From: an uncultured Lachnospiraceae bacterium
Lineage (GTDB): Bacteria; Bacillota; Clostridia; Lachnospirales; Lachnospiraceae
DNA: 35,481 nucleotides
Direction of reading: 5' to 3'
Assembly (NCBI GenBank): GCA_946414825.1
Contig: CAMKQB010000018.1
Span: forward strand, 1 to 35,481
Position numbers and translations under genes: made by a program
The notes under the pieces: generated by a model
The model's input: only the letters and a program-made list of their open reading frames with translations
Database searches by the model: none
Told to the model about the DNA's origin: nothing
Shown here: positions 1-7,421 of the stretch, in pieces
Layout: each line of letters starts with the position of its first letter
Numbering within the stretch: the stretch's first letter is position 1

Positions 1-724
1 CAGTGACCTTATATTCCTCATCACCAACCTTGATGGTATCGCCAACCTTAACACCCGTATTATCTGCATGCATTCTATCGATAGCTATTTCATTATCCGC
101 CTTAGGCATCTCGCCTTCATGAATGCTATATAGATCCACATCCTTTCTATCCTTATAAACTCGGATGGTCGCATCCTCATTACCATCCAGGTCTCTATCT
201 TCGCTGGCATCCTTGTAAAAATTCTCATATACCTTTATAGGAACTGCCTTGTAGTCCGGATTCTCCAGATCATACTTATCAACTGCCTTCTCATACTCCT
301 CATCAACTTCCTTTTCTACTTCCTCGTGGGCTTCCTTAATTGCATCATCCAGAGTCTCATTATATTCGTCACTACCTATAAATTCTTCTGGAAATGCCTC
401 GTCAACAGCCTTCTTCACCTCTTTATCTGCTTCATCATAAGCCTTATCCAGATAGAACTGTTTTACATCTGCTTTTTCGCCCTTTTCAAGAGCATCTATC
501 ATTTCCTCGCTGGCCTTATCACTCAGTTCAAAGGAACCATCCTCCAGATTATATTCAACCTTCTTCTTCTCTGCGGATGTAAGCATGCTGTTATTAGCCA
601 CATACATTCCTGAGATAAAGCCAATCATTACTATAAGAAATAGTGCTATAACCAGATATTTATGCCACTCACCGAGGAGTTCTCTTGGAACTCTTTTCTT
701 AAGTGGGCTCTTTATCTTACTCAT
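1..724 (-). CDS. FtsX-type ABC transporter permease, N-terminal part (cut by left edge)
   Basis: The frame is open from the ATG at 724 to the window edge, about 241 codons. After a basic N-terminus (MSKIKSPLKKRVPRELLGEW) comes one membrane segment at about residues 23-45, then a long, highly charged Glu/Asp/Lys-rich stretch at about residues 55-165 that would be extracytoplasmic, and the start of a MacB-PCD/FtsX-like periplasmic domain (EMPKADNEIAIDRMHADN, then VKVGDTIKVGD). This is the usual start of a MacB/FtsX permease: TM1 followed by a large outer domain; the remaining TM helices lie outside the window. An AGGAG-like site precedes the ATG. It starts 29 bp after the ATPase gene, so the two form an operon and probably one exporter or envelope-remodelling complex. 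The substrate is unknown. The family call is good; the acidic outer stretch is unusual. Confidence 0.85.
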   Translation of the reverse strand, partial: MSKIKSPLKKRVPRELLGEWHKYLVIALFLIVMIGFISGMYVANNSMLTSAEKKKVEYNLEDGSFELSDKASEEMIDALEKGEKADVKQFYLDKAYDEADKEVKKAVDEAFPEEFIGSDEYNETLDDAIKEAHEEVEKEVDEEYEKAVDKYDLENPDYKAVPIKVYENFYKDASEDRDLDGNEDATIRVYKDRKDVDLYSIHEGEMPKADNEIAIDRMHADNTGVKVGDTIKVGDEEYKVT

Positions 725-753
725 ATCATTTCTCCTCATTTCAGTTTACATAA

Positions 754-1470
754 CTACCAATCCAGATCAATTGCCGATATCTTATTCTCATTTATATTGT
801 TATGTCGAACAACACCGTCACGAAGCTTTATTACGTGATCTGCCATATTCTTGATAGCCTCATTATGTGTAACCATGATAATTGTATTTCCGTACTTCTG
901 ATTTACATCCTCTATCAGCTTCAGTATTTCCTTTGAAGTATTGTAATCAAGCGCACCTGTTGGTTCGTCGCAGAGAAGTATGTCAGGATTCTTAACAATA
1001 GCTCGTCCTATCGAAACTCTCTGCTGCTGTCCACCAGACAGCTGATTCGGAAGCTTATGTCTATGTTCATACAGTCCCAAGGTATTCAGTAGCTCATCTA
1101 TCTCAAGTGGGGCATCGGATAGATAAGCACCTACTTCTATATTTTCCTTTACATTTAGATTTGAAATCAGATTGTACATCTGGAATACATAACCGAGATG
1201 CTTACGGCGATATTGGGTAAGCCCCTTCTCTCCCATCTCTTCCAGCTTGTCGCCACTGATTGATATGTAACCTGAATCAGGATTATCTATACCACCAATG
1301 ATATTCAGTAGCGTGGATTTCCCTGAACCGGATGGTCCTAAGAGTACACAGAACTCACCCTTTGCAACTGTAAAATTCATTCCTCTCAGAACCTCTTGTC
1401 GGGAATCCCCAGAACCGAAGCCCTTCTTAAGATCAACAATTTCCAGAAACTTTCTCTCAAATTCTGTCAT
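754..1470 (-). CDS. ABC transporter ATP-binding protein (MacB/LolD type)
   Basis: This 238-residue protein is the ATPase partner of the FtsX-like permease downstream. Walker A is GPSGSGKST near residue 45, the Q-loop is in VFQMYN, the signature is LSGGQQQRV, Walker B is ILLCDEPTGALD and the H-loop is IIMVTHNE. The ALD after Walker B and the overall length are typical of the MacB/LolD/FtsE group, which pairs with FtsX permeases and drives lipoprotein, peptide or drug export or periplasmic mechanotransmission rather than classical uptake. The ATG has an AGGAGAA ribosome site. Upstream lie a sigma-A promoter at 1520-1548 and an inverted repeat at 1488-1507; further upstream is a manganese-riboswitch-like leader reading toward this gene. 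The substrate cannot be read from sequence. Confidence 0.93.
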   Translation of the reverse strand: MTEFERKFLEIVDLKKGFGSGDSRQEVLRGMNFTVAKGEFCVLLGPSGSGKSTLLNIIGGIDNPDSGYISISGDKLEEMGEKGLTQYRRKHLGYVFQMYNLISNLNVKENIEVGAYLSDAPLEIDELLNTLGLYEHRHKLPNQLSGGQQQRVSIGRAIVKNPDILLCDEPTGALDYNTSKEILKLIEDVNQKYGNTIIMVTHNEAIKNMADHVIKLRDGVVRHNNINENKISAIDLDW

Positions 1471-1487
1471 AATTATTCTCCTTTTTC

Positions 1488-1507
1488 ATATGAATGATTA
1501 TTCATAT
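1488..1507 (-). promoter_or_regulatory. Perfect inverted-repeat operator upstream of the ABC operon
   Basis: An 8-bp arm (ATATGAAT), a 4-bp centre (GATT) and the exact complement arm (ATTCATAT) lie between the -10 box at 1520-1525 and the ribosome site. The spacing and the TGAATGATTATTCA core look like a TetR-family operator placed to block transcription just after initiation. The regulator gene is not seen in this window and may lie beyond the left edge. Confidence 0.6.
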
Positions 1508-1519
1508 ATTCACGTGTTC

Positions 1520-1548
1520 AATATATCCCATATTTTATATTTTGTCAA
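1520..1548 (-). promoter_or_regulatory. Sigma-A promoter for the ABC transporter operon
   Basis: On the minus strand TTGACA (1543-1548) is followed after exactly 17 bp by TATATT (1520-1525). Transcription would start near 1513, just ahead of the inverted repeat at 1488-1507. It lies about 75 bp downstream of the riboswitch-like terminator, so the operon may be read both from here and by read-through. Confidence 0.75.
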
Positions 1549-1620
1549 TCCCAAATGATAATTTGATTAACAATGGTTAAATTTAAAGTATTTAAACTAT
1601 TCATTTTTAACATTATCAAC

Positions 1621-1784
1621 AAAAAACGAGACCCATTTGCAGAAAATCAAACTTTGAATCCTTTGATTCTAGGTTTAAGTTTCTGCAAATAAGTCTCGCT
1701 AATTACTCATAAACCGAAGCTTTACGCTTGTGATGACGATTATATGAAACGAATAAATGTTCGACAGCTACTCCCTCACTGCCC
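1621..1784 (-). ncRNA. yybP-ykoY-like (manganese) riboswitch leader with intrinsic terminator
   Basis: The minus strand reads, in order, GGGCAGTGAGGGAGTAGC (from about 1784), CGTCATCACAAGC near 1735, and TTAGCGAGACTTATTTGC (about 1702 to 1685). These resemble, from memory, the conserved GGGGAGUAG, GUCA and GCGAGACCUUUGC blocks of the yybP-ykoY Mn2+ aptamer. GCAG near the 5' end and TTTGC near the 3' end can pair as P1, and AAGC/GCTT forms an inner hairpin. The last block is also the 5' arm of a terminator: CGAGAC..ATTTGCAGAAA (1698-1680) pairs with TTTCTGCAAAT..GTCTCG (1645-1627) and is followed by TTTTTT. On this strand the two internal positions are U.G pairs; on the other strand they would be C/A mismatches, so the minus strand is the functional RNA. 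Aptamer folding would break the terminator, giving an ON switch. The family call is from recall, without a covariance search. Confidence 0.68.
1627..1698 (-). terminator. Intrinsic terminator of the riboswitch-like leader
   Basis: The 19-bp stem includes two U.G wobble pairs, with an inner hairpin GAATC/GATTC, and runs into six T on the minus strand (A run at 1621-1626). There is no protein gene between the promoter at 1789-1817 and this terminator. Confidence 0.8.
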
Positions 1785-1788
1785 TTTC

Positions 1789-1817
1789 AAAATAACAATT
1801 AATCTGAGAACTGTCAA
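1789..1817 (-). promoter_or_regulatory. Sigma-A promoter for the leader RNA
   Basis: Minus-strand TTGACA (1812-1817), a 17-bp spacer and TATTTT (1789-1794) predict a start at about 1782-1784, exactly where the conserved 5' block of the riboswitch-like RNA begins. The rest of the gap up to the next gene (1818-1910) is AT-rich; only a weak plus-strand candidate is visible (TTAATC at 1832 with TATGAT at 1856), which might serve the following gene. Confidence 0.75.
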
Positions 1818-1910
1818 CCACAATTTTAATATTAATCATGTTATTTTGATATATTTATGATAATATAAATCTATGTTGAATAGGTTTATTCGGTTTCAAA
1901 GGAGATTATT

Positions 1911-3134
1911 ATGGAATCCAATAGTAGCAGAGTCTTTGTAATCGTTGCATTCATTTTTGTTGCATTATTCTTTATCTTTTTAGGAATATCCTCTTATAAA
2001 GAGAGAGAAAGAAGGCAGCTCGAAGAAGAGGCAAACGAAAGAAGAATTCATGAAGAACTGGAGAAGGAAACAGTCCATAACATAGACGAAGTTTACGAAA
2101 GAGTCGAGGACGCCTTCTTTAATTCATATGAGTCAAATGTATATATGAGAGCGCCTGGGGATATCGGTGAGGACAAACTTAAAGAGGTAGCGGATTCCAT
2201 AGACCCATTATTTGGACGTGTTTCACTATATTCATATACAACTAGTTCTTCACAGGAAGAAGGCCTGGATCCTGTATATGACTATTATGTTGGAGTTAAT
2301 TTTGATCTATATAGAACGGATGAATACTACGTCCTTGAAGCTATTCAAAATGGAACAGCTATTCCATCAGCTTTAAATAATGCGAATACACTAAAAGATG
2401 TATGCGAGGACTTTCTACAGAATAATATTACCGAAAGTATGACGGACTACGAGAAGGAGCTTGCTGTTCATGACTACATAATAAATAACTGTGAGTATGC
2501 CTTCAGCGATGATAATGACAGAACCGAATTCCAGGCATACGGCGCACTTGTAAATCATAAGGCTGTATGTGAAGGCTATGCCCGTGCATCCGCTCTTCTC
2601 CTCAGACTTTGCGGTATTGAGGCAAATCTCGTATCCGGAGACGCAGAAACAAGCGATGAATCAGGCGAACATGAGGGTGCCAGCTATGTAGTACTTCCGG
2701 ATGGACAGGTTGCTGAGGGGCACATGTGGGATCAGGTTAAGATTGAAGGTAATTGGTACAACCTGGATACTACCTGGGATGACCCCATCTCTGAGGAACC
2801 TATGCTTACTTATACCTACTTCAACGTAAGCGATGAGATACTTTCTAATAATCATACATGGGAAGAAAAAGACGCAGCAACCTGCAACTCTATGGATGCA
2901 AATTACTACGTCAAGAATAATTCATTTTTTGAAGATGATGCCTCTCTCAAGGAATATATCAGTTCGCAGCTTGCAAGCGGAAGCCGTGAGCCTATTATAT
3001 GTGCATATAAGGATGCAGATTTAAGTGAAGAGGCTATGTATTTTGTTTTTGACTATGAGGGAATAGATCATTATTCATATTCTACTCACGGTGTAGATGG
3101 CTATACCTGTCTAGAGCTTGTATTTAACCCTTAA
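1911..3134 (+). CDS. Membrane-anchored transglutaminase-like protein
   Basis: This 407-residue protein has one N-terminal membrane segment (about residues 8-27), a charged probable coiled coil (about 29-60), a linker region, and a transglutaminase-like core at about 170-300. The core triad can be placed as Cys220 (HKAVCEGYA), His271 (EGHMWDQV) and Asp286 (YNLDTTWDDP), the usual spacing for the bacterial TGc superfamily, which comprises mostly peptidases or amidases acting on wall or surface proteins. The remaining about 100 C-terminal residues are not recognised. The ATG has a strong AAAGGAG ribosome site. The orientation N-in/C-out puts the enzyme outside the membrane. The 3' end overlaps the convergent trxB by 11 bp, so the two mRNAs can be antisense at their ends. 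The substrate is unknown. Confidence 0.85.
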   Translation: MESNSSRVFVIVAFIFVALFFIFLGISSYKERERRQLEEEANERRIHEELEKETVHNIDEVYERVEDAFFNSYESNVYMRAPGDIGEDKLKEVADSIDPLFGRVSLYSYTTSSSQEEGLDPVYDYYVGVNFDLYRTDEYYVLEAIQNGTAIPSALNNANTLKDVCEDFLQNNITESMTDYEKELAVHDYIINNCEYAFSDDNDRTEFQAYGALVNHKAVCEGYARASALLLRLCGIEANLVSGDAETSDESGEHEGASYVVLPDGQVAEGHMWDQVKIEGNWYNLDTTWDDPISEEPMLTYTYFNVSDEILSNNHTWEEKDAATCNSMDANYYVKNNSFFEDDASLKEYISSQLASGSREPIICAYKDADLSEEAMYFVFDYEGIDHYSYSTHGVDGYTCLELVFNP

Positions 3135-4029
3135 GGAAATCACATGCTGCAATAGCTGCATATGCTCCGTCTGAACAAGCTGTAGCTACCTGTCTAAGAG
3201 TCTTAGCTCTGCAATCACCAGCTATATATATACCAGGTGTTTTTGTGGTGCAGATATTATCTGTTGTGAAATAACCAGCCTCATTAACATCTGCCATATC
3301 AGTAAAGGCGTCGTTCTCTGGAACAAGTCCCACTGCCAGGAATACTCCGTCACTACTTACTTCCTTAGCCGTGCCTTCCTCTTCATATCTAACCCCCTTC
3401 AGCTGTCCATCCTGGATGATATAATCAAGAATCTTAGTTCCAACATGTGTTTCAACATTTCCATGTGATAGCACCTGTTCCTGAAGCTTCTTATCAGCGG
3501 TAAAGAAAGGCATATCCTGAAGAATAACCAGTTCCTTTACTATATCTACCAGAAGGTTTGACTCAACGAATGCAGAGTTACCTCCACCAATCATAACAAC
3601 CTTCTTATCTCTATAGAAATCACCATCACATACGGCACAGAAGCTGATACCATTTCCAATCAGATCCTGCTCTCCCTCAAGACCGAGAACTCTATGAGTT
3701 GTTCCAGTAGCAAGAATAACCGTTCTACCTTCGTATGCACCACCCTCAGCAGTTTTTACGATAAATGTATCTCCATTTTTCTCAACCCCGGTAACCTCCT
3801 CGAGGGTAACCTCAGCCCCCTGTCCCATAGCCTGCTCCAGCATCTTGTCGCCGAACTCATCTCCACTTATGGAGTCAAATCCAGGTATGTTCTCAACCTT
3901 TGGAGAATTGACTATCTGTCCTCCAAAAACCGACTTCTCTATAACGAAAACTGTTTTTCCATTTCTTAGTCCATATATTGCAGCAGTAAGACCAGCTGGT
4001 CCGCCACCGACTACTATAATATCGTACAT
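3124..4029 (-). CDS. trxB: Thioredoxin reductase
   Basis: This 301-residue flavoprotein carries the FAD-binding GGGPAG at residues 8-13, the redox-active pair Cys131-Ala-Val-Cys134 (FCAVCDGD), the NADPH-site GGGNSA at 148-153 and the C-terminal IAGDCRA FAD motif. This is the full low-molecular-weight TrxB architecture (FAD domain split by the NADPH domain). It passes electrons from NADPH to a thioredoxin or glutaredoxin-like partner in the cytoplasm. It follows nrdD on the same strand; nrdD ends in a fused CPKC redoxin domain, a plausible partner. A hairpin at 4081-4125 separates the two genes, and a weak promoter-like TATAAT lies at 4053-4058, so it may have partly independent expression. 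A ferredoxin-type reductase is less likely given the CAVC motif. Confidence 0.95.
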   Translation of the reverse strand: MYDIIVVGGGPAGLTAAIYGLRNGKTVFVIEKSVFGGQIVNSPKVENIPGFDSISGDEFGDKMLEQAMGQGAEVTLEEVTGVEKNGDTFIVKTAEGGAYEGRTVILATGTTHRVLGLEGEQDLIGNGISFCAVCDGDFYRDKKVVMIGGGNSAFVESNLLVDIVKELVILQDMPFFTADKKLQEQVLSHGNVETHVGTKILDYIIQDGQLKGVRYEEEGTAKEVSSDGVFLAVGLVPENDAFTDMADVNEAGYFTTDNICTTKTPGIYIAGDCRAKTLRQVATACSDGAYAAIAACDFLKG

Positions 4030-4080
4030 CCCATTAATCTCCCTTTTGTACCATTATAAATCAATACCTTTTATAACAAC

Positions 4081-4125
4081 ATAAGCATCTTCCTGTGACT
4101 GCAGGCAGTCCCAGTAGATGCTTAT
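4081..4125 (-). terminator. Long near-perfect hairpin between nrdD and trxB
   Basis: ATAAGCATCT (4081-4090) pairs with AGATGCTTAT (4116-4125), and inside it CTG-GACTGC pairs with GCAGTC-CAG around a two-base turn. There is no clean T run on the minus strand (GTTGTTATAA follows), so it may be an attenuating or mRNA-processing structure rather than a full terminator. Confidence 0.6.
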
Positions 4126-4159
4126 ATTTTAAACATTTCAATCTGGCAGTTACTGTAAT

Positions 4160-6580
4160 TTAAGCATTATGAGCCTTAAGCCACTCTGCTGCTGCATTAT
4201 CTCCTACATATCTTGTTCCATCCGGATCAATTATTGTAGGTGTCTGCTGGATGTTAAGCTCTCTAGCTATATCCATATTCTCTGAACAGTTAACTTCACT
4301 ATATTCAACCTTAGCAAGCTTGAATCTCTGCTCTGCACCCTTGCACTTTGGACAATGATCCTTTACATACATTACTGGCATATCTGATGCAGATACTTCT
4401 TCCTTGATCTCAGCCTCTTTAACTGACTCTGTCTGTGCAGCATTTGCACCCTCACGAGAATGCTCTGAGTAATCATACTTGATTACCTGTGGGCCATCAT
4501 GTGTGAGCTTGCTGACCATGATGTCATACTCACGACGATCCATGTACTCCTGAGTCTTTCCATCATTCCAGTTCTGGATAGGACGATAATATCCTGTGAT
4601 ACGGCTGTAAACCTCTGTCTTCTCTCCACAGTCCGGGCATACATAAACTTCACCAGTTATATAGCCATGGTTCTTACATACTGAGTATGTAGGAGACATT
4701 GTGTAATAAGGCAGTCTGTAGTTCTCTGCAATCTTACGAACAAGATTAGCTGCTGACTTCCAATCAGGAAGCTTCTCTCCAAGGAATGCATGGAATACAG
4801 TACCTGATGTATAAAGTGTCTGCAGATTATCCTGAACATCAAGAGCTGAGAAGATATCCTCTGTATAACCAACTGGAAGATGTGATGAGTTAGTATAGTA
4901 AGGAGTTCCATTCTCATTAGCTGTGATAATATCAGGGAACTGCTCCTTGTCATGCTTAGCAAAACGATATGTTGTAGACTCAGCCGGGGTAGCCTCAAGA
5001 TTGTACAGATCACCGTACTGCTCCTGATAATCGCTGAGCTTTTCTCTCATGTGGTTAAGTACATCAGCTGCAAACTTCTGTGTCTCAACATGTGTAAGAT
5101 CCTTGTGAAGCCACTTAGCATTCAGACCAACTTCATTCATACCGATAAGACCAATAGTTGAGAAGTGGTTATCAAAGGTTCCAAGGTATCTCTTTGTATA
5201 TGGATAGAGACCTGAATCAAGAAGCTTTGTAATAACCTGTCTCTTTGTCTTAAGTGATCTGGCTGCGATATCCATCAGACGATCAAGTCTTGCATAGAAA
5301 TCAGCCTCATCGCTTGCAAGGTATGCAATACGTGGAAGGTTGATAGTAACAACACCTACTGATCCTGTTGACTCTCCACTTCCGAAGAAACCACCTGACT
5401 TCTTACGAAGCTCACGGAGATCAAGTCTAAGTCTACAGCACATAGAACGAACATCACTTGGCTCCATATCTGAGTTAATGTAGTTTGAGAAGTATGGAGT
5501 ACCATACTTAGCTGTCATCTCGAACAGAAGCTTGTTGTTCTCTGTCTCATCCCAATTGAAGTCTCTTGTGATTGAATATGTTGGGATAGGATACTGGAAT
5601 CCACGACCATTTGCATCACCTTCAATCATGATCTCGATGAAGGCCTTGTTGACCATATCCATTTCCTTCTGGCAGTCGCCATAAGTGAAGTCAACCTGCT
5701 TTCCACCTACCCAGCAGTTCTCCTCCTGCATATCTCTTGGAACTGTCCAGTCCAGAGTGATATTTGTAAATGGTGACTGAGTACCCCATCTAGATGGTGT
5801 ATTAACGCCGAAGATGAAGGACTGGATGCACTGCTTAACTTCCTTCTGAGTAAGGTTATCTATCTTAACGAAAGGTGCCAAATATGTATCGAAGGATGAG
5901 AATGCCTGAGCTCCTGCCCACTCATTCTGCATGATGCCCAGGAAGTTGACCATCTGATTGCAAAGTGTTGAGAGATGTCCTGCTGGTGCAGATGTTATCT
6001 TTCCTGTAACACCACCAAGGCCTTCCTGAATAAGCTGCTTAAGTGACCAACCTGCACAGTATCCTGTAAGCATACTAAGGTCATGAATGTGGATAGCTGC
6101 ACTTCTATGTGCATCCGCTATTTCCTGATCATAGATCTCACTCAGCCAGTAGTTAGCTGTAATTGCTCCTGAGTTAGAAAGGATCAGACCACCTACACTA
6201 TATGTTACTGTTGAGTTCTCTTTAACTCTCCAGTCATTTATCTGCAGGTAGTTATCTACGATATCCTTGTAGTTAAGCATAGCGCTCTTAACATTACGAA
6301 CCTTCTCACGCTGCTTACGATACAGGATGTATGCCTTAGCAACATCTGTATAACCAGCCTCTGAAAGAATCTTCTCAACACTGTCCTGGATATCCTCTAC
6401 TGAGATAACATCATTCTTTATCTTATCTTCAAAATCACTTGTAACACGAAGAGCCAGCATATCAACTACTGTTGGATGATACTTCTTCTCACATGCGATA
6501 AATGCCTTCTCTATCGCTGCGCTGATCTTCGATACGTCAAAATCTACTTCTACTCCATCTCTTTTTAAAACCCGATACAT
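4160..6580 (-). CDS. nrdD: Anaerobic ribonucleoside-triphosphate reductase with fused C-terminal redoxin domain
   Basis: This 806-residue class III (glycyl radical) ribonucleotide reductase makes dNTPs without oxygen. An ATP-cone allosteric domain is at about residues 1-90. The core has Cys in GYCAGWSL and the Cys pair in RSMCCRLRLD, then a zinc site made from Cys635, His638, Cys648 and Cys651 (VCKNHGY, CPDCGE), and the radical glycine Gly663 in SRITGYYRP. After a charged linker (about 700-733) comes an extra domain from about 734 to 806 with Cys743-Pro-Lys-Cys746 and a likely cis-Pro781 in QQTPTI, as in glutaredoxin/NrdH folds. The usual protein ends shortly after the radical loop, so this is a fusion that may supply reducing electrons. 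The ATG has GGGGAGG upstream. nrdG2 lies upstream and trxB downstream; NrdR boxes lie at 6651-6697. Confidence 0.96.
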   Translation of the reverse strand: MYRVLKRDGVEVDFDVSKISAAIEKAFIACEKKYHPTVVDMLALRVTSDFEDKIKNDVISVEDIQDSVEKILSEAGYTDVAKAYILYRKQREKVRNVKSAMLNYKDIVDNYLQINDWRVKENSTVTYSVGGLILSNSGAITANYWLSEIYDQEIADAHRSAAIHIHDLSMLTGYCAGWSLKQLIQEGLGGVTGKITSAPAGHLSTLCNQMVNFLGIMQNEWAGAQAFSSFDTYLAPFVKIDNLTQKEVKQCIQSFIFGVNTPSRWGTQSPFTNITLDWTVPRDMQEENCWVGGKQVDFTYGDCQKEMDMVNKAFIEIMIEGDANGRGFQYPIPTYSITRDFNWDETENNKLLFEMTAKYGTPYFSNYINSDMEPSDVRSMCCRLRLDLRELRKKSGGFFGSGESTGSVGVVTINLPRIAYLASDEADFYARLDRLMDIAARSLKTKRQVITKLLDSGLYPYTKRYLGTFDNHFSTIGLIGMNEVGLNAKWLHKDLTHVETQKFAADVLNHMREKLSDYQEQYGDLYNLEATPAESTTYRFAKHDKEQFPDIITANENGTPYYTNSSHLPVGYTEDIFSALDVQDNLQTLYTSGTVFHAFLGEKLPDWKSAANLVRKIAENYRLPYYTMSPTYSVCKNHGYITGEVYVCPDCGEKTEVYSRITGYYRPIQNWNDGKTQEYMDRREYDIMVSKLTHDGPQVIKYDYSEHSREGANAAQTESVKEAEIKEEVSASDMPVMYVKDHCPKCKGAEQRFKLAKVEYSEVNCSENMDIARELNIQQTPTIIDPDGTRYVGDNAAAEWLKAHNA

Positions 6581-6628
6581 TACTTGGAAACCTCCCCTTC
6601 AACTTATTATTTTTTCGTGGTAGGTATC

Positions 6629-6656
6629 ATAATAACACAAAATAAAAAAAAGTCAA
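6629..6656 (-). promoter_or_regulatory. Probable nrdD promoter overlapping a NrdR box
   Basis: Minus-strand TTGACT (6651-6656) and TATTAT (6629-6634) are 16 bp apart; TATGAT at 6627-6632 with an 18-bp spacer is an alternative. The -35 element is inside the proximal NrdR box, so repressor binding should block RNA polymerase. Confidence 0.65.
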
Positions 6657-6697
6657 TATCTTGTGGCGATTTTTTTTATCAACACAAGATATTGTAT
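6651..6697 (-). promoter_or_regulatory. Pair of NrdR boxes
   Basis: Two 16-bp sites lie at 6651-6666 (core CAATATCTTG) and 6682-6697 (ACACAAGATATTGTAT). Against the published consensus acaCwAtATaTwGtgt the second matches 14 of 16 positions and the first 12 of 16. Their centres are 31 bp apart, three helical turns, the arrangement known for NrdR, which represses ribonucleotide reductase operons when nucleotide pools are high. The same sequences are inverted relative to each other and could also fold as a hairpin followed by T residues, so some terminator role for nrdG is possible. Confidence 0.82.
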
Positions 6698-6730
6698 CTT
6701 TTTTTATAATTATAAAATATTAGATTTTAC

Positions 6731-7420
6731 CTAAAAACCCCTTATATCTATTGACTTTACGTGCGGTTTTACTATCTCCAGGAAGCCTTTCATCTCCTCT
6801 TCAGAATATGCTTCCAGACCAGAATATGGTACTGTTTCCCTGTCAACAAATCCCTGAAGGTAGTAATGAGATGCTCCATTTATCCATTTTGATATTTCCA
6901 CAAATGACTCCGAATCATGAAATTGTTTCACAACAGTTGTGCGGAATTCATAATCAACATTTCCTTCGAGGAGGAATCTAATACTCTCATCAACCTTTGA
7001 TACATCAAAATTCGGAATACCTATTGTCTCGCCATATCTGGCAGGAGAATTCTTTACATCTATAGCCACATAATCTATCAGGCCATCTGCCACCAGTTTT
7101 TTCAGCAGGGCCGGATGATTACCATTAGTGTCCAGCTTGATATTAAAGCCCAGTTCTCTTATCTTTTCTATAAACTCCGGAATACCTTCTCTGACAAGGG
7201 GTTCACCGCCTGTAATGGCAACACCGTCCAAAAGTCCCTTTCTACTATTCAGAAACTTAAAGAATTCCTCATCCTCCATGATGACAGGTGTAGATGGATC
7301 CAGTATGTCCCAATTATGACAGAATGGACATCTAAAGTCGCATCCTCCCAGAAAAACCGTACAAGCCACCTGTCCGGGAAAATCCAAAAGTGTCATTTTT
7401 TGAAGTCCATGTATTTTCAT
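6731..7420 (-). CDS. nrdG: Anaerobic ribonucleotide reductase activating protein, NrdG2 type
   Basis: This 229-residue radical-SAM enzyme has the cluster motif Cys27-x3-Cys31-x2-Cys34 (GGCDFRCPFCHNWD), the GGEPLV SAM-binding stretch at about residues 70-75 and a partial TIM-barrel of normal length for the NrdG2/PflA-like group. It would generate the glycyl radical on NrdD (Gly663) using S-adenosylmethionine and a [4Fe-4S] cluster. The opening MKIHGLQKMTLLDFPG is typical of the NrdG2 subfamily. It begins one base after the stop of the zinc-ribbon gene, with GGGA in that gene's last codons as the ribosome site, so translation is coupled. It is followed by about 150 bp holding the nrdD promoter and NrdR boxes, so nrdG and nrdD can be transcribed separately. 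Confidence 0.92.
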   Translation of the reverse strand: MKIHGLQKMTLLDFPGQVACTVFLGGCDFRCPFCHNWDILDPSTPVIMEDEEFFKFLNSRKGLLDGVAITGGEPLVREGIPEFIEKIRELGFNIKLDTNGNHPALLKKLVADGLIDYVAIDVKNSPARYGETIGIPNFDVSKVDESIRFLLEGNVDYEFRTTVVKQFHDSESFVEISKWINGASHYYLQGFVDRETVPYSGLEAYSEEEMKGFLEIVKPHVKSIDIRGF

Positions 7421-7421
7421 A

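Noticed and set aside
4081..4125. Possible CRISPR repeat or operator
   Set aside because: Single copy, no array; best explained as a hairpin between two genes.
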